Below, one piece after another: positions 46,320-57,496 of a stretch of DNA of 64,000 nucleotides. Source of the DNA: Amblyomma americanum (Eukaryota; Arthropoda; Arachnida; Ixodida; Ixodidae); the NCBI RefSeq assembly GCF_052857255.1, contig NC_135497.1:191555485-191619484 (forward strand), written 5' to 3'. The notes beneath the pieces were generated by a model. It was not told where the DNA came from and did no database searches. It worked only from the letters and a program-made list of their open reading frames with translations. Every line of letters begins with the position of its first letter. Position 1 is the first letter of the stretch. The translations under genes were made by a program, and so were the position numbers.

Positions 46320-47705
46320 TGGGTGCACGGACGGAAAAGTGCGGTGTATAGAGTGTGCACGAATGTAGCGTTTTCCTTGGGTTTTAAGTTCATTAAGCCT
46401 TTGTTTCGAAATGACGGAGTAATTGCTAACTAGCAACTACTTTAGCATTACTCGTTAGCATCACAGCCATATGACAGCAAAGGAAATCTACAGTGTTTTC
46501 ACAAAGATTTCAAAGTCGGGAAAAAGAAACTCCGAAGTTTTTGCGCTTTGCTGCGCAACGCGCGCTAAACTCAGCGCAAGGCAGACTCCAAAGGAGCCTC
46601 CCGCTGCCGCTTGCAACGTTCGCTTGTAGCGGCGGCTTTTCGCGCACGCACTTTGGGGTTCTGCAGTCACTAGCGGGGACGCTTGATATGGGCCCCACGC
46701 CGATCGGCGTTAAGTTCGGCAGCGCGCGAGGCGGGATCTTGCCTGCGCCGACACTGCTGCTCTCGCACAGCAGCACGGCGGCGTGCGAGAGCTGCTGCTG
46801 CTCCCAACGCTCATGTACTCTAACCCCGTCATAAAACGTTAAATTCCAGCTCTTCTAGTTCATGTCAGATTCGCAACACGCCCAGCATGCCCTTTTTAAG
46901 TTTCGTAGCCCTCCCCTGCTCTTTCTCGCTTTCACTCCCCTTTGTGCTGCTCCTTGCTACGCACTCCCTGTCTCTTATACACGCCGCCCTCAGTTCGGGT
47001 ACTTAAGGTATTAGATCGTAATTGCTGCGGCCGGCAACATATTTTCCTTGCAACTTTTGTTGCTTGCAATAAACCACTGCCACGACTAGCTTTCCTGATG
47101 CCGATGGGTGCGGTGGTGTGGCTCTTCCGTTTATAGCGAGCTGATAGCGAACACCGCGTAACCCGATCGAAATATTTTCACTCGTAATGATGAGAAAACT
47201 AAAGAATGCTCTGAGATGGTACGAGAGATGTTGATACCGATGATCTACTCTTCCTACGCGCTGCAAAATCTGACATGAAATTTTACTGGCGATTTCAAAT
47301 CAGTGGGGTTTAACAAACATTCGAAATTCTTGCGGTCATTTTTGATGTTCAGCACAGAAACATTCCCCTCAGCTCCTTGGTTTCGGTGACATATGCATGT
47401 CATAGCGAGCTCCTCACTTTCCTTCTCTTGTCTGCTTCATACCATGTGCGCGTGACTCCACGAAAAACCCACTCAAGGAGAAAACCGCAGTCCATCAAGA
47501 AGATCACCACCACCACCTCCCGTCAAGGCCGTGCAATACTTACTTGGAAACTCATGGATGCGGATGCAGCACCTCACACCATACTCCAATCCTTGACTCT
47601 GCCGGCTTCCTTCATATATGTGATAACGAGTCCCTTGTTTCCCTTCTCTTGTCGGCTCAATAGCTTAACTAGGGCCTCGGTTCTGTCAATCTTGGTGCCA
47701 TGGGT
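46320..47705. other. Unassigned DNA
   Basis: Short frames only. Two copies of a ~35-bp motif ending in CTTCTCTTGTCTGCTTCAT or similar lie at about 47400-47434 and 47625-47659. No gene is recognised. Confidence 0.25.
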
Positions 47706-47900
47706 AGCATAAGAGGGCTGCCGCACAGCTTCAGCCCTCACCATTCGATGAAGTTCCACATGTCACACTCGCGGTAGTACAGGACGTACTGCGTCCACCG
47801 CTATGGACGATAACATGATTACACTATTAATCTCCCATTGATAAGCACCGCACATTAACACAATTAGAAACATTCCGCTATGCCGCATGGTTTTCGGTGC
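47706..47900 (+). repeat. Family-B SINE-associated repeat, copy 1
   Basis: 47706-47813 matches 48551-48651 (GCATAAGA.GGCT, CGCACAG, CACACTCGCGGTA.TACAGGACGT, CGCTATGG). 47838-47900 matches the 3' body of SINE B at 48874-48930 (TGATAAGCAC, TATGC, TTTTCGGTG). It is a degenerate copy of a SINE-B-containing unit. Confidence 0.5.
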
Positions 47901-47910
47901 CTGTTTGATT

Positions 47911-48128
47911 TGGTTTGTGGGGTTCAACGTCCCAAGCTGACTCAGGCTATGAGAGACGCCGTAGGGGAGGGCTCCGGATAATCTCGACCACCTGGGGTTC
48001 TTTTACGTGCCCTGACATCGCACAGCAGCATTTCGCCTCTATTGAAATGCGACCACCGCGGCCGGGATCGAACCCGCGTCTTTCGGGTCACCAGCCGAGC
48101 ACCATAAGCAGTGAGCCACCGCGGCGGG
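47911..48128 (-). mobile_element. SINE family A, short form
   Basis: A minus-strand copy with head CCGCCGCGGTGGCTCACTGC, box B GGTTCGATCCC, body and short-form end CAGCTTGGGACGTTGAAC. Similar to 32383-32610 and 55069-55302. A small deletion lies after the conserved CACAGCA. Confidence 0.8.
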
Positions 48129-48321
48129 ACGGTGACACACTCACGCTCACACACGAACACACATTGTTTCAGGTATAAAAGGACTACACCACTTACAATC
48201 CCATTGATAAAAATCACAAATTAACAAAAAATTCGTCTTTTGTTTGCTTCCTGATTACGTACGTCATAACGAAACCTTAATTTCTCTACCCTTGTCTGCT
48301 ATATATATATATATATATATA

Positions 48322-48511
48322 CACACTTATGAAGGGAGCCAACAGTCACCGAAACCAAGGTGCATAGGGGAATGTTTAATTTTTTTTTAAATGTGTAGTG
48401 CTAATCAGTGGGATAATAATACTTAGATTAATCTATCGCTTAAAGAAGATTACTTATAAAGCAGCAGAAAAACAACCATGCCGCCGGTGGGATCCGAACC
48501 CACGGCCTCCG
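48322..48511 (-). mobile_element. SINE family B, head-truncated
   Basis: On the minus strand this reads CCGTGGGTTCGGATCCCACC (box B region), GGCGGCATGG, then the body and the end TTTCGGTGACTGTTGGCTCC, then CCTTCATAAG followed by a (TG)(TA) dinucleotide tail at 48299-48321. The 5' part of the tRNA-like head is missing. It faces the copy at 48732-48949 head to head. Confidence 0.65.
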
Positions 48512-48731
48512 GTAGCATAAGAGGGCTTATAGGTAGCGACCTTATAGGTAGCATAAGAAGGCTCTCGCACAGTTTCCGCCCTCGCCGTTAGATGACGTTC
48601 CGCGTCACACTCGCGGTAATACAGGACGTGCTACGACCGCCGCTATGGTCGGGGGTGGCGCTGGTGAACACACTCGTGGTTCGCTTACACCCAATAAACA
48701 TAAATATCCACGAGAGCAGCAGATTGGACAG

Positions 48732-48949
48732 CCGTCGCCGTAGCTCAGTTGGTAAGAGCACCGGACGCGATATTCGGAGATCGTGGGTTCGGATCCCACC
48801 GGAGGCATGGTTGTTTTTTCTGCTGCCTTGTAATTTTCTTTAAGCGATTTATTAGTCTAAGTATTACTATCCCACTGATAAGCACAACAAATTAAAAAAA
48901 TAGCGTTCAACTATGCACCTTGTTTTCGGTGACTGTTGGCTCCCTTCAT
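48732..48949 (+). mobile_element. SINE family B, full length
   Basis: The tRNA-like head is GTCGCCGTAGCTCAGTTGG (box A) with GTGGGTTCGGATCCC (box B). The head folds like a tRNA with an acceptor-like GCCGCCG/CGGCGGC pairing in consensus, but lacks U33 and a sound anticodon loop. It is followed by a body of about 140 bp ending TTGGCTCCCTTCATCA. The tail is a (CA)n(TA)n dinucleotide tract, into which the gypsy element has inserted. It is non-coding and probably has an internal Pol III promoter. Confidence 0.7.
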
Positions 48950-49225
<276 letters not shown>

Positions 49226-49229
49226 ATTT

Positions 49230-49247
49230 TGGTGGAGGTGCTGGGTA
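49230..49247 (+). promoter_or_regulatory. Primer-binding site
   Basis: TGGTGGAGGTGCTGGGTA begins four bases after the LTR. TGG at the start pairs with the CCA end of a tRNA whose acceptor end reads CACCTCCA-CCA. I did not assign the tRNA identity. Confidence 0.6.
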
Positions 49248-49254
49248 TCGTTCC

Positions 49255-50643
49255 ATGAACGCTCACCCCGAGGGCAACTCTGACGCTGATCAGCGACGCT
49301 TGGACACAACACCCGTCCACAAAGCGAGCCGCCGCCTGCGAGGCCTGCAACCTGAGTGTCAGCCACTGACGAGGCCGGTGCGTACCATGACGTCTACTAC
49401 AGGCAGTCAGACAGGCCAGCCTTCCGGCACTGTCCCGCCTGTTGTAGTTCTCACCCCTCGCTCACCACCATCCTTCCACGGCGATCGGTTTGAGGACGTC
49501 GAGGACTGGTTGTCCAGCTTTGACCGTGTGGCCACTTTTAACCAGTGGGACGACGACCGAAAACTACGAAACGTCTATTTCTCGTTCCAAGACTCTGCGA
49601 AGACATGGTTCGAGAACCATGAGGCATCCTTTACGAACTGGGAAGCGTTCCGCCGTCAGTTGCTGGCTACCTTCAGCACAAACGCACGCAAGGAAAATGC
49701 CGAACTCGCCCTTCGCACCAGGTCACAGCAGGCGAACGAAAGCGTCGCTATGTTTATTGAAGACATGGCACGTCTTTTCAATCGGGCTGACCCTGCCATG
49801 CCAGAGGCTACCAAGGTGCGCCACCTCATGCGTGGTGTGAAGGAGCAGCTCTTAGCTGGCCTCATACGCGACCCACCAAGAACCGTCGCTGACTTCGCTA
49901 AAGAAGCCACAGGCATGGAACGTTCCTTACAGGAACGCAGTGCGCAGTACGGTCGTCCGGGAAGTGTTGCGGCCAGCAACTATTGTGCGTCCCTGCCAGT
50001 CGCCGGGGACGAGGCTCTTCGGGAGCTTGTGCGGAGTGTAGTTCGCGAAGAACTGCGCAACCTCCGCTTAGATGCTCCACCTGCCAGTGTTGCAGCTGTA
50101 GCCGATGCCGTCCGCGAGGAAATTCGGCGAGCAGTCCAGCCACCACCGGCACCACAGCCGGAGCCGTACGCCAGCAGCTACAACGAAGCCCTACGGACAC
50201 CGCAGCCGGAGCCGTACATCATGAGCTACAGTGAAGCTCTGCGGAGACCTGCGCCAGTTCCACATGCGTTCCGCCCTGCTGCCGAACAAACGCAGGGGTA
50301 CTTTCCCTCCGCCGAGCTGCGTGACCCGCGCCCTGTTCGAAAAGCTGACGTGTGGCGCACACCCAACAACCGGCCACCATGCTACCACTGCGGGGAGCCC
50401 GGTCATATCCTCCGCAACTGCCCCTACCGGCGGATGGGATTAAGAGGATTTCCACCGAGCGCACCTCGACCGCGCTATGGTGAGAGACCGCGAGACATTG
50501 AGCAGTACCTGGCCGATAATGTGCTGCCCTCAACGCCTCCACGACGCCAGTCTAGGTCGCCGCCTCCAAGACGAGCTCCTCCACCCAGTCATGCACAATC
50601 ATCTGGCCAATTCAGAGGCACGTCTCCCCGCCGGGAAAACTGA
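49255..50643 (+). CDS. gag: Ty3/gypsy Gag with CCHC zinc knuckle
   Basis: A structural Gag protein of 462 codons that would package the element RNA. The retrotransposon-gag region lies between about residues 60 and 215 (FHGDRFEDVEDWLSSFDRVA, then NWEAFRRQLLATF). A zinc knuckle C-x2-C-x4-H-x4-C is read as CYHCGEPGHILRNC at 50380-50421, and an Arg/Pro/Ser-rich tail follows. I chose the ATG at 49255 because it is the first after the primer-binding site and in frame. The ATG at 49387 (MTSTTGSQ) is an alternative that removes 44 residues. The frame is also open upstream through the LTR and TA tract, which is not coding. The stop at 50641 lies inside the overlapping protease frame, which is in the -1 phase. 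Confidence 0.9.
   Translation: MNAHPEGNSDADQRRLDTTPVHKASRRLRGLQPECQPLTRPVRTMTSTTGSQTGQPSGTVPPVVVLTPRSPPSFHGDRFEDVEDWLSSFDRVATFNQWDDDRKLRNVYFSFQDSAKTWFENHEASFTNWEAFRRQLLATFSTNARKENAELALRTRSQQANESVAMFIEDMARLFNRADPAMPEATKVRHLMRGVKEQLLAGLIRDPPRTVADFAKEATGMERSLQERSAQYGRPGSVAASNYCASLPVAGDEALRELVRSVVREELRNLRLDAPPASVAAVADAVREEIRRAVQPPPAPQPEPYASSYNEALRTPQPEPYIMSYSEALRRPAPVPHAFRPAAEQTQGYFPSAELRDPRPVRKADVWRTPNNRPPCYHCGEPGHILRNCPYRRMGLRGFPPSAPRPRYGERPRDIEQYLADNVLPSTPPRRQSRSPPPRRAPPPSHAQSSGQFRGTSPRREN
50631..50643 (+). promoter_or_regulatory. Candidate -1 frameshift site before the gag stop
   Basis: The gag frame ends CGG GAA AAC TGA, while the protease frame is open in the -1 phase across this point. 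GGAAAAC resembles but does not exactly match the X XXY YYZ rule: the A-site slip AAC to AAA fits, the P-site slip GAA to GGA does not. Frameshifting between gag and pol is normal for this superfamily. This exact site is an inference. Confidence 0.3.
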
Positions 50644-50711
50644 AGACGGCGTCCTCTGGGGGTAGGACCGCCGCTGCCGCAGACAGTGAACAGCCTCCAT
50701 CCGACGATTTT

Positions 50712-51515
50712 ATGCGACGACCCCACCCGCCGACCTTAAAGACGATCCCACCGCCGACCTCACCAACGACCTCAGCGACGACCCCATCGACGACGGCACC
50801 AAAAACCGCGCCGACAAATTGTCAAACAATTGTTTCCGCCGCCGAAATTCTTGTTGCCGCCGATGGCTATGACGTATCTGCACTCGTCGATACCGGAGCC
50901 GACTTTTCTGTCATGAGTAGTAACCTAGCCGCAACCCTCATAAAGGTTCTAACACCTTGGCATGGGCCGCAGATACGCACAGCTGGTTGCCATGTGGTAA
51001 CGCCGGTTGGCGTCTGCACCAGCCGTATAAAGATCCGCGGTGCAACTTTCACTGGCTCCTTCGCCGTGCTACGAGAGTGCTCTAAAGAACTGATTCTCGG
51101 CATGGACTTCCTTAATGAGTATGGGGCGGTCATCAACCTGCACGAGCAATTGGTATCGTTTTCGACACAGCGAGCCGTTGATACCGACCCCGAGCCGCAC
51201 AGAGCACCATTACGCATCTCTGATGACCACACAACGATACCGCCGAGAGCAAGCAAATTTGTCACAGTCCAGTGTGATACCAGCTCCGGTACTCGGGGCA
51301 TTGCCGAAGCGAATATGTCGCTGCTACTGTCTCGGCACGTTTGCGTTGTTCGCGCCCTTGTCGACCTTGTTCACGCGCGTATCACGCTCTTAGTGACCAA
51401 CTTTAGTTGTGAACCCCAACATTTGACGAAAAACACGGTGATTGCCCATTTTGAAGAACTTGGCGAGCATGCCGGCCAATGTGCCTTATCAACAACGGCC
51501 CCCCGAAATAGATGA
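50712..51515 (+). CDS. pro: Ty3/gypsy aspartic protease region
   Basis: A retropepsin-like protease that would cut the polyprotein. The active-site motif ALVDTGADFSVMS is present with Asp at 50889, and the second-half motif ELILGMDFL lies about 70 residues later. The reading frame is open upstream of the first ATG (50712) into gag, so translation probably enters by frameshift and this ATG may not be used. The frame ends at 51515, where the RT frame continues one phase over after a run of six C (51499-51504). A Thr/Pro-rich linker precedes the protease. Confidence 0.85.
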   Translation: MRRPHPPTLKTIPPPTSPTTSATTPSTTAPKTAPTNCQTIVSAAEILVAADGYDVSALVDTGADFSVMSSNLAATLIKVLTPWHGPQIRTAGCHVVTPVGVCTSRIKIRGATFTGSFAVLRECSKELILGMDFLNEYGAVINLHEQLVSFSTQRAVDTDPEPHRAPLRISDDHTTIPPRASKFVTVQCDTSSGTRGIAEANMSLLLSRHVCVVRALVDLVHARITLLVTNFSCEPQHLTKNTVIAHFEELGEHAGQCALSTTAPRNR

Positions 51516-54264
51516 ACAGGACACTGCAACAGCCATTAGGACCGACGTGAACCCTGACCTTCTGACCAATCAGAAACGCCGCGTGGAAAGCCTTATTGAC
51601 TCTTTCCGCGACTGTTTTGCATCAACATCCAAGGTTCGCCAGACGCCAATAACTAAGCACCGTATTATCGTCGACAGTGACCAGAGACCGCTATGTCAGC
51701 GTCCTTATCGTGTTTCGTCGAAGGAGCGCGATGCTATCCGCCGCCAAGTTGCCGAAATGCTCCACGACGACGTGATACAACCATCGACGAGCCCCTGGGC
51801 GTCACCTGTTGTTCTCTTCGCAAAGAAGGACGGCAGCCTATGGTTTTGTGTAGATTATAGACGTCTCAATAACGTTATCAAAAAAGATGTCTATCCACTG
51901 CCGCGCATTGATGACTCATTAGAACGTCTCCGCCATGCTACCTACTTTTCGTCACTCGACCTTCGTAGCGGTTATTGGCAAATCGAGGTCGACGAACGTG
52001 ACTGAGAAAAGACCGCCTTCGTTACTCCTGACGGACTGTACGAATTTAAGGTGCTTCCTTTCGGCTTGTGTTCAGCCCCTGCGACGTTTCAACGTATGAT
52101 GGACACCGTACTAACTGACCTGAAGTGGCAGTCCTGCCTTGTCTATCTCGACGACGTCGTGATTTTCTCCGACACGTTCGAGGAGCACCTAAAACGTTTG
52201 CGTGCCGTCTTCGAAGCAATTCGTTCTGCGGGTCTGTCTCTCAAGCCTGAAAAGTGCCACTTCGCATTTCGGGAGCTCAAGTTTCTTGGCCACATTGTGA
52301 GCGCTCAGGGCGTTAGCCCCGACCCAGAAAAGACCGCCGCCGTTGCTGCATTTCCCCAGCCAACAGATAAACGAAGCTTGCGGCGTTTCCTGGGGCTTTG
52401 CGCCTATTATCGGAGGTTCGTTCAAAACTTCTCCAAGCTCGCAGAGCCGCTGACTCGCCTGACAAAAGACTCCGAACCCTTTTTCTGGGGCCAAGATCAG
52501 GAAAAAGCTTTCATAGAGCTTAAGGCCCACCTCCAATCTACGCCTATCCTTGCCCACTTCGACGAGCAGGCCGACACGGAACTGCACACAGATGCCAGCA
52601 ATGTGGGCCTCGGTGCGGTGATTGTGCAGTGGCAAGACGGTGTGGAACGCGTGATCGCATACGCAAGACGCACTTTGTACCGTTCCGAAGTGAATTATTC
52701 CACAACGGAAAAGGAGTGTCTCGCTGTTGTGTGGGCAATCACAAAATTTCGTCCATACCTGTACGGCCGCCCGTTTCGAGTCGTCAGCGATCATCACTCC
52801 TTGTGCTGGCTTGCGAACCTCAAAGATCCATCGGGGCGACTTGCACGGTGGAGCCTTCGGTTGCAAGAGTTCGACGTCACCATCGTGTATAAGTCGGGTC
52901 GGCAACATAGCGATGCAGACTGTCTCTCCCGAGCTCCTCTTCCGTGCCCACCAGATGAGTCCGACAACGACTCTGCTTTCCTCGGCGCTGTCACCACATC
53001 CGACCTTGCCCACCACCAGAGGGCCGACTGCGAACTGCTGCCTCTAATCGAGTACCTCGAAGGAACCGCTCTGTCTCCGCCCAGACTCTTCTCGCGCGGA
53101 CTTTCGTCGTTTTGCTTAATAGATGGAGTCCTCTACAAAAAAAACTACGGTCCGACCGACACTGCGTATCTCCTCGTTGTCCCAACCGTACTTCGTAAGG
53201 AAGTTCTCGCTGCATGCCACGACGACCTTTCTTCTGGCCACCTCGGTTTTTCCAGAACGTTGGGACGCCTCCGCCACAAGTACTACTGGCCACGGCTTGC
53301 TGCGGTCGTTCAACGCTACGCTCGAACCTGCCGTGAGTGTCAACGACGGAAGGTACCACCGACAAAACCGGCCGGCCTTCTGAAGCCAATTGATCCACCG
53401 CAAATCCCATTCCAACAAGTCGGCATGGACTTACTGGGCCCATTCCCGGTGTCCTCCATGGGAAACCGGTATATTGTTGTTGCCACGGACTACCTAAGCC
53501 GCTATTGTGAAACCAAGGCTCTTCCCCGTGGCACCGCGGCTGAAATTGCACAGTTCTTTGTTCACCACATCGTGCTTCGCCACGGCGCCCCCGTGGTTGT
53601 ATTAACTGACCGGGGAACCGCGTTTGCGTCGGCTCTTACACACGAGGTCCTCCGTCTTAGTGGCACCAGTCATAGAAAAAAGACTGTTTATCATCCTCAA
53701 ACGAATGGACTTACTGAGAGGCTGAACAAGACCATCACAGATATGATGTCTATGTATGTCTACGCTGACCATCGCAACTGGGACGAAATACTTCCCTACA
53801 TCACGTTTGCGTACAACACCGCCCTCCAAGAAACGACGCGCTTCACCCCCTTCCGTTTGGTGAATGGCCGAGATGCCCTGACCATGCTTGACGCCATGCT
53901 GCTCCCGGATTGTACCCCCTCGTCTGTCCCAGGCGCTGACCAATTCGTTCGCGATGCAGAAGCCGCTCGCCACCTTGCTCGACAACGCATTCGCCACCAG
54001 CAGACAACTGACGCCCGGCGTTACAACCTCCGCCACGGGGAGGTGATTTACCAACTCGGCGAGCACGTCTGGGTATGGAGCCCTTTACGTGCGCGCTGTC
54101 GCTCTGAAAAGCTTCTGCGGCGCTACTTCGGCCCCTACGAGGTGCTTCGTCAACTCAGCGATGTGAACTATGAAGTGTACCCGCAAGGAGTTGTCCGGTC
54201 TTCTCGCCCGCCCAAGTCTGAAGTCGTCCACGTGTCCCGCATGAAACCGTATTACGCCCGTTAG
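51442..54264 (+). pseudogene. pol: Ty3/gypsy RT, RNase H and integrase, one in-frame stop
   Basis: This encodes reverse transcriptase (RPYRVSSKERDAIR, PFGLCSAPATF, catalytic YLDD at 52144-52155), RNase H (TDAS at 52588-52599, then SDHHSLCWL), an integrase zinc finger ending CRECQRRK near 53330, and the catalytic triad. The triad is GMDLLGPFP near 53425, LTDRG near 53602 and NGLTERLNK near 53710. The C-terminal GPYEVLRQ module of GPY/F type is near 54127. There is no chromodomain. One TGA at 52003-52005 interrupts RT between LRSGYWQIEVDERD and EKTAFVTPDG. The related element at 11.2-14.5 kb has Arg (NDREKTAF) at the position of the stop, consistent with a CGA to TGA change. The region relates to the protease frame by a one-base phase change. 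The frame starts before its first ATG, which is not a true start. Confidence 0.9.
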
Positions 54265-54370
54265 CCCCTCCCGGAGTTCACATTCAGTGCTGCCACCACA
54301 CGCCATCGCACTTTCGGTGTCTCCACACTCTTTATCCCCCTTGCCGGAGGCATCGAGGCGATGCCGCTTG

Positions 54371-54382
54371 AAAGGAGGGGGG
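54371..54382 (+). promoter_or_regulatory. Polypurine tract
   Basis: AAAGGAGGGGGG lies three bases before the 3' LTR, where plus-strand DNA synthesis of LTR retrotransposons is primed. Confidence 0.8.
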
Positions 54383-54385
54383 TAA

Positions 54386-54763
<378 letters not shown>

Positions 54764-54796
54764 CAGACAAGGAAAAGGAAATGAGGGGCTCGTTAG

Positions 54797-54866
54797 GCGA
54801 TATTCGGAGGTCGTGGGTTCGGATCCCACCGGCGGCATGTTTTTTCCTGCTGCCTCGTATAAAGGC
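54797..54866 (+). mobile_element. SINE family B, partial copy
   Basis: Contains GCGATATTCGGAGGTCGTGG and GTTCGGATCCCACCGGCGGC from the head of family B, then a few body bases (CTGCTGCCTCGTATAAAGG). It ends in the (TG)n tract. The body is mostly missing. Confidence 0.6.
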
Positions 54867-55302
<436 letters not shown>

Positions 55303-55310
55303 ATATATAG

Positions 55311-55506
55311 CGCACAGTCACCGAAACAAAGGTGCATAGGGGAATGTTTCTATTTGTTATTTCTAGTGCTGAACAATAGGAGAATAATACCTCGGTTAAT
55401 CTGGAAAACTAGTCATAAAGCAGCAGAAAAAAAGAAACAAGGCCGACGGTGTGATCCGAACCCACGACCTGCGAATTTCGAGTCCGGTGCTTTACCAACC
55501 GAGCAC
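55311..55506 (-). mobile_element. SINE family B, near full length
   Basis: On the minus strand the head is GCTCGGTTGGTAAAGCACCG (box A), then GTGGGTTCGGATCAC (box B), then the body and an end matching the other family-B copies (TGCACCTTTGTTTCGGTGAC) with an AT tail at 55300-55309. The acceptor stem is lost. It meets the partial copy at 55503-55572 head to head. Confidence 0.65.
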
Positions 55507-55572
55507 CAGACGCGAAATTCTGAGGTCGTCGGTTCAGATCCCATCGGCGGCACGGCTATTTTTTGGTGCATG
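55503..55572 (+). mobile_element. SINE family B, partial copy
   Basis: The head portion only: CGCGAAATTCTGAGGTCGTC, then GGTTCAGATCCC (box B) and CGGCGGCA. It is followed by unrelated DNA. Confidence 0.55.
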
Positions 55573-56343
55573 TAAAACACCACTGCGCAATAGTTTCAGT
55601 AATCTTATACACTGAACCACCAGTGAAAACTTTCAGGTGGTGTTAAAATTCTCTTTCAAAAGGTTCGAGCCCCTACGAACGTGTCTCCGCCACAGGAGCA
55701 CTCCGTTTAGTACGAACGCGAGGAATGGTCAATGTGAACTCCAAACACTGAAACGACCAGAGCAGGTTTAACAGTTGTCTTCATCTCCGAAAATGAAGAC
55801 CTATTGCACTAAGTGCGTTTAGTGGCGTGCACGGCTGAGAACAAGATCTACTACGGAGGCGCAGTAGAAGAGCTTGCCATGTTACCTTCTCGCCTAGACG
55901 CCCAAGTTGCATTAACAGTGTTTTTTGGAAGCCGCGGGGCGTTAAGGGGGCGAACGTTGCTTTTTACAGAGCCTGTAACGTCATACACGCAATTGCAGCG
56001 ATAGTTTTGTGAGGCTGAGAACATTGTCCTGTTGGAATGGAGAAATTTCTCGACGCCCACAAAAAGGGGCTCATGGTGCTACTATGTGAAAGCGGACAAG
56101 CACGTCCTCATTCCGGCTGCAAATAAAAATGTCAGAGAAACGTTGTCATAGAAATATCATTCCTACCAGTGTGTAACCGCAAAATAATTTTACTGCTGCG
56201 TCCGGTAATCTCTGATCCAAGTGAAATAATTTCAGAGTAAGGTAATTGTTAAGGCAATATAAGCGATTTGCAACAGAAATTGCGCAATGAGCATTAGCCA
56301 AGATAGCGGCCAAACGACAGTGTTCCGCTCGCGTGTATTTTGG
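55573..56343. other. Unassigned DNA
   Basis: A 63-codon plus frame at 55813-56004 and its antisense counterpart have no recognised domain. Nothing else is visible. Confidence 0.25.
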
Positions 56344-56962
56344 CACATAAAATATGCCCGATGCCTTCGCTCCAGCAGACAGCAGACTGCCCATCCGCGC
56401 GACAGACAGCGCCGTATCCGTGCAGCGGCTGTCTCCAACCGTGCAGGCACCCTACGGTAACGTGAGCCGTGGGAACAGTACCGCGCGGCGTCTGGGCGTC
56501 AGGCACAATGGCTCAGGAGGTGAGCAAGCACAAAGAAAAAATGACTGTCGGTGTCTGGAAGGCTATGCGATCGCGTCAGAGGCAGCGGCGGTGCTGTGCA
56601 CGCAGCGTCAGTCTAGCGCAGCCAACATAGGCAGCCAGGAGGTGCGCAGAATGGAAGCAGCCATATTGGTCTCACCGGCTCCACGCGCTCTCATCGTGCG
56701 CTTTTCTTTTAGGCAGCAGCATGGGCGCGGCCAGCCCGGTCGCTTCGAGGCTGTTTCTTGTGGCGCCTCAATGTGTGTGCCTGTACTTCAGACCAGCAGG
56801 ACGGACCAGTGGCAGGCGCCCCTCTTGAGGGTTGTGTGCAGACAGGATCGATGTGTTCCGCCCAAGATGAAAGGTGCGAAGTTTGTTTTTGCTGCTGATG
56901 GTCATCGGGACTCGGGCGCAGTGAGTTTATCAGCGCCAAGCCAAGGGCCGACATGTCACGAG
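56344..56962 (+). other. Candidate promoter and two exons with consensus splice sites
   Basis: A TATA-like ACATAAAATATG at about 56344 precedes GC-richer DNA. At 56508 an ATG in a good context (CACAATGG) is followed by GCTCAGGAG and a strong donor GTGAGC at 56520. A strong acceptor (TGCGCTTTTCTTTTAG, ending 56712) opens a 250-bp segment that ends in CACGAG followed by the donor GTAAGA at 56963. Joining the first two gives a short frame with many Cys codons that stops before the second donor. The coding status is therefore doubtful, and the exons may be non-coding or in another phase. I recognise no protein. Confidence 0.25.
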
Positions 56963-57045
56963 GTAAGACAGGAAGCTTGGCTCCGTTCGCGAATTCTAGT
57001 CTTTGCCTAGACGTTACTGCGCGGCCACGTACGAAAGCAGGAGTG

Positions 57046-57385
57046 AATAATAATAATAATAATAATAATAACAATAATAATAATAATTGGTTTTTGGGGA
57101 AAGGAAATGGTGCAGTATTGTCTCATATATCGTTGGACACCTGAACCGCGCCGTAAGGGAAGGGATAAAGGTGGGAGGTAAAGGAGAAAGGAAGAAAGAG
57201 GTGCCGTAGTGGAGGGCTCCGGAATAATATCGACCACCTGGGGATCTTTAACGTGCATTGACATCGCACAGCACACGGGTGCGTTTAGCGTTTTACTTCC
57301 ATAAAAACGCAGCCGCCGCGGTCAGGTTCGAACCCGGGAACTCCGTATCAGTAGTCAAGCGCCCTAACCACAGACCACCGCGGCG
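57046..57385 (-). mobile_element. SINE family A, long form, full length
   Basis: The best full-length copy, about 340 bp. On the minus strand the head is CGCCGCGGTGGTCTGTGG with box B GGTTCGAACCT. The body is GTGCTGTGCGATGTCAATGC, then the long-form extension (CAACGATATATGAGACAA) and CCAATTATT followed by a (ATT)n tail at 57046-57087. GAGTGAA before the tail and GAGTCAA after the head may be remnants of a target-site duplication. Pol III boxes are both readable. Confidence 0.85.
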
Positions 57386-57496
57386 AGTCAAAGTAGGAGC
57401 ACAGAATTTGTGTCAGAGACATCGGCGTGTTTGATGGATGCATACCATAAATAAGGAGGGCCAGTTGGTACATGATCGCTATCGAAAAGAACCTGT

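Noticed and set aside
48732..48810. A functional tRNA gene
   Set aside because: The head has A and B boxes, but the anticodon loop is wrong (no U33), the same head occurs in several truncated copies, and it continues into a repeated SINE body.
56354..57010. A 218-codon single-exon gene
   Set aside because: No domain, and it reads across good splice donor and acceptor sites. The exon model seems more likely, though itself uncertain.
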